Below are positions 4,893 to 6,014 of a DNA stretch of 6,014 nucleotides, piece by piece (within the stretch, counting starts at the first letter, position 1; each line of letters opens with the position of its first letter). Where the stretch lies: the NCBI GenBank assembly GCA_905214155.1, contig CAJMLC010000119.1, positions 1 to 6,014 of the forward strand. Direction: 5' to 3'. This stretch comes from an uncultured bacterium (GTDB taxonomy: Bacteria; Bacillota; Clostridia; Oscillospirales; Oscillospiraceae). The notes beneath the pieces are model-generated. The model ran no database searches and was not told the DNA's origin. It was given only the letters and a program-made list of their open reading frames with translations. The translations under genes and the position numbers were made by a program.

Positions 4893-4946
4893 ACATTTGG
4901 CCGTGTCAGGCGTACACATCGTGTTCCGCCTGTCGCCAAGCCATGT
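4893..4946. repeat. Large imperfect inverted repeat in the asd/queA divergent region
   Basis: Nested pairings are ACAT/ATGT (4893-4896 with 4943-4946), TTGGC/GCCAA (4897-4901 with 4935-4939), CAGGCG/CGCCTG (4907-4912 with 4927-4932), and ACAC/GTGT (4914-4917 with 4921-4924). About 19 base pairs form around a 3-base loop, with small bulges. It would form in the asd leader just after its start site and in the queA leader on the other strand. No T tract follows, so it is not an ordinary terminator. It may be a regulatory RNA hairpin or a protein site. Confidence 0.6.
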
Positions 4947-4962
4947 ACAAGTCATTGTAAGA

Positions 4963-4990
4963 TTATAATACATCGCAAATCGACATGCAA
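4963..4990 (-). promoter_or_regulatory. Candidate queA promoter
   Basis: On the minus strand a perfect -10 TATAAT (4968-4963) has a weak -35 TTGCAT (4990-4985) at a 16-base spacing. Transcription would start near 4956, giving a queA leader of about 150 bases. The same AT-rich block also reads TATAAT on the plus strand (4964-4969) without a good -35, so a second asd promoter cannot be excluded. Confidence 0.45.
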
Positions 4991-5000
4991 CCGTTACTTT

Positions 5001-5010
5001 GCCCGCGGGC
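5001..5010. repeat. 10-bp perfect palindrome in the asd leader
   Basis: GCCCGCGGGC is self-complementary and lies 18 bases before the asd Shine-Dalgarno sequence. It could be a protein-binding site or a small hairpin, or chance in GC-rich DNA. Confidence 0.4.
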
Positions 5011-5038
5011 AGAAATTCTGACAGATTGGAGTCTCATC

Positions 5039-6014
5039 ATGGAACAGTATAAGATCGGTATCATCGGCGCGACCGGCATGGTCGGCCAGCGCTTCGCGCT
5101 CCTCACGGCGAACCACCCGTGGTTCCAGCCCGTTGTCCTCGCGGCCAGCAGCCACAGCGCCGGCAAAACCTACAAGGACGCCGTCGGCTCCCGCTGGTAC
5201 ATGAACGACCCGATGCCAAAGTCACTCGAGAACGTCGTCGTCATGGACGCTGAGGCCGACGCCGAGCAGATCGCCTCGATGGTCGACTTTGTCTTCTGCG
5301 CGGTCAACATGAAGAAGGATGAAATCAAGGCGCTTGAAGAACGCTATGCCAAGCTCGAATGCCCGGTCGTCTCCAACAACTCCGCCCACCGCGGCACGCC
5401 GGACGTCCCGATGGTCGTGCCGGAGCTCAATCCGGAGCACATCCAGGTCATCGACGCGCAGCGCCAGCGCCTCGGCACAAAGCGCGGCTTCATCGCGGTC
5501 AAATCCAACTGCTCGCTCCAGAGCTACGTTCCCGCGCTGCACCCGCTGCGCAAATACGGTCTGGAAAGCGCCCTCGTCTGCACCTATCAGGCGATCTCCG
5601 GCGCTGGTAAGACGTTTGAGACGTGGCCCGAAATGGTCGACAATGTGATCCCCTTCATCGGCGGCGAGGAAGAAAAGTCCGAGCAGGAGCCGATGAAGCT
5701 CTGGGGCCATGTAGAAAACGGTCAGATCGTCAATGCGACTGAGCCGTCCATCACCGCGCAGTGCCTGCGCGTCCCGTGCTCCGACGGGCACATGGCCGCC
5801 TGCTTCATGAAGTTCAAGGGCGAGGCCCCCTCCATCGAACAGATCAAGGCCGACTGGGCCAATTACGCGGGCCGCGCACAGGAGCTGAATCTCCCCTCCG
5901 CACCAAAGCAGTTCCTGCACTACTTTGAGGAAGAGAACCGCCACCAGACCATGCTCGACGGCGATCTTGAGCACGGCATGGCCATCAGCATCGGCCGTCT
6001 GCGCCCCGACACGC
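5039..6014 (+). CDS. asd: Aspartate-semialdehyde dehydrogenase, archaeal/fungal-type, 3' end beyond window
   Basis: NADPH-dependent cytoplasmic enzyme that reduces aspartyl phosphate to aspartate semialdehyde, the branch point to lysine/diaminopimelate, threonine and methionine. The first 325 residues are present; the family is about 350-365 aa, so roughly 30-40 residues lie beyond the right edge. A Rossmann fold opens with IGIIGATGMVGQRF (6-19; G10, G13, G16). NNSAHRGTPDVPMVVPELNP (113-132) is conserved. The nucleophile is Cys158 in KSNCS, followed by AISGAG (185-190), with Arg244 and His251 in RVPCSDGH. The SAHR...VPDVP-like block and RVP..DGH favour the archaeal/fungal-type subfamily over the Gram-negative USG type. 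ATG 5039 has GGAG 7 bases upstream and directly matches the family start. Transcribed away from queA by the promoter at 4844-4872. In Clostridia a dapA-like gene often follows, but it is not visible. Confidence 0.96.
   Translation, partial: MEQYKIGIIGATGMVGQRFALLTANHPWFQPVVLAASSHSAGKTYKDAVGSRWYMNDPMPKSLENVVVMDAEADAEQIASMVDFVFCAVNMKKDEIKALEERYAKLECPVVSNNSAHRGTPDVPMVVPELNPEHIQVIDAQRQRLGTKRGFIAVKSNCSLQSYVPALHPLRKYGLESALVCTYQAISGAGKTFETWPEMVDNVIPFIGGEEEKSEQEPMKLWGHVENGQIVNATEPSITAQCLRVPCSDGHMAACFMKFKGEAPSIEQIKADWANYAGRAQELNLPSAPKQFLHYFEEENRHQTMLDGDLEHGMAISIGRLRPDT

Noticed and set aside
4879..5038. Lysine riboswitch, SAM riboswitch or T-box upstream of asd
   Set aside because: None of the conserved core sequences (for example the T-box GGGTGGNACCGCG or the L-box core) can be seen.
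5222..5974. A 250-codon minus-strand frame opposite asd
   Set aside because: Shadow of asd, whose active-site Cys and NADP motif are intact on the plus strand.

Overview
The window looks like a chromosomal housekeeping region from a GC-rich gut Firmicute of the class Clostridia, most likely Oscillospirales/Oscillospiraceae. The reasons are the gene order queA-tgt-yajC-TIGR04086 (the arrangement known from Firmicutes, for example queA-tgt-yrbF-yrzE in Bacillus), GC-rich codon use, consensus sigma-A promoters, strong AGGAGG-type ribosome binding sites and short GC-rich terminators. I see no phage, transposon, CRISPR, tRNA or rRNA gene. The assignment is inferred from protein character and layout, not from a database search.

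Layout from left to right: a 156-base left margin holds two hairpins, one a very strong terminator for xerD. Five genes follow on the minus strand (read right to left): queA, tgt, yajC, a small TIGR04086-type membrane protein, and a Xer-type tyrosine recombinase. A 236-base divergent control region (4803-5038) separates them from asd on the plus strand, which runs off the right edge. The asd gene is left open by the window end but is clearly real.

Functionally, queA and tgt overlap by 17 bases and make queuosine in tRNA: Tgt exchanges guanine for preQ1 and QueA then adds the cyclopentene precursor ring. yajC has its own near-perfect promoter and its own terminator and encodes the SecDF-associated membrane subunit. 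The TIGR04086 protein is a four-helix membrane protein of unknown role. The recombinase is a XerD-like chromosome-dimer resolution enzyme. asd makes aspartate semialdehyde for lysine/diaminopimelate, threonine and methionine.

The least ordinary part is the 541-base gap before the recombinase gene (1039-1579). It has a consensus promoter with a palindrome in its spacer, a roughly 270-base structured leader with an internal terminator-like hairpin, a second large hairpin ending just before the ribosome binding site, and a tandem 11-base repeat upstream. The recombinase itself lacks the usual Gly-Lys-Gly catalytic hairpin. The asd/queA divergent region also has a large imperfect hairpin that would lie in both leaders. 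I did not find a clear new multi-gene system; these are the best leads.
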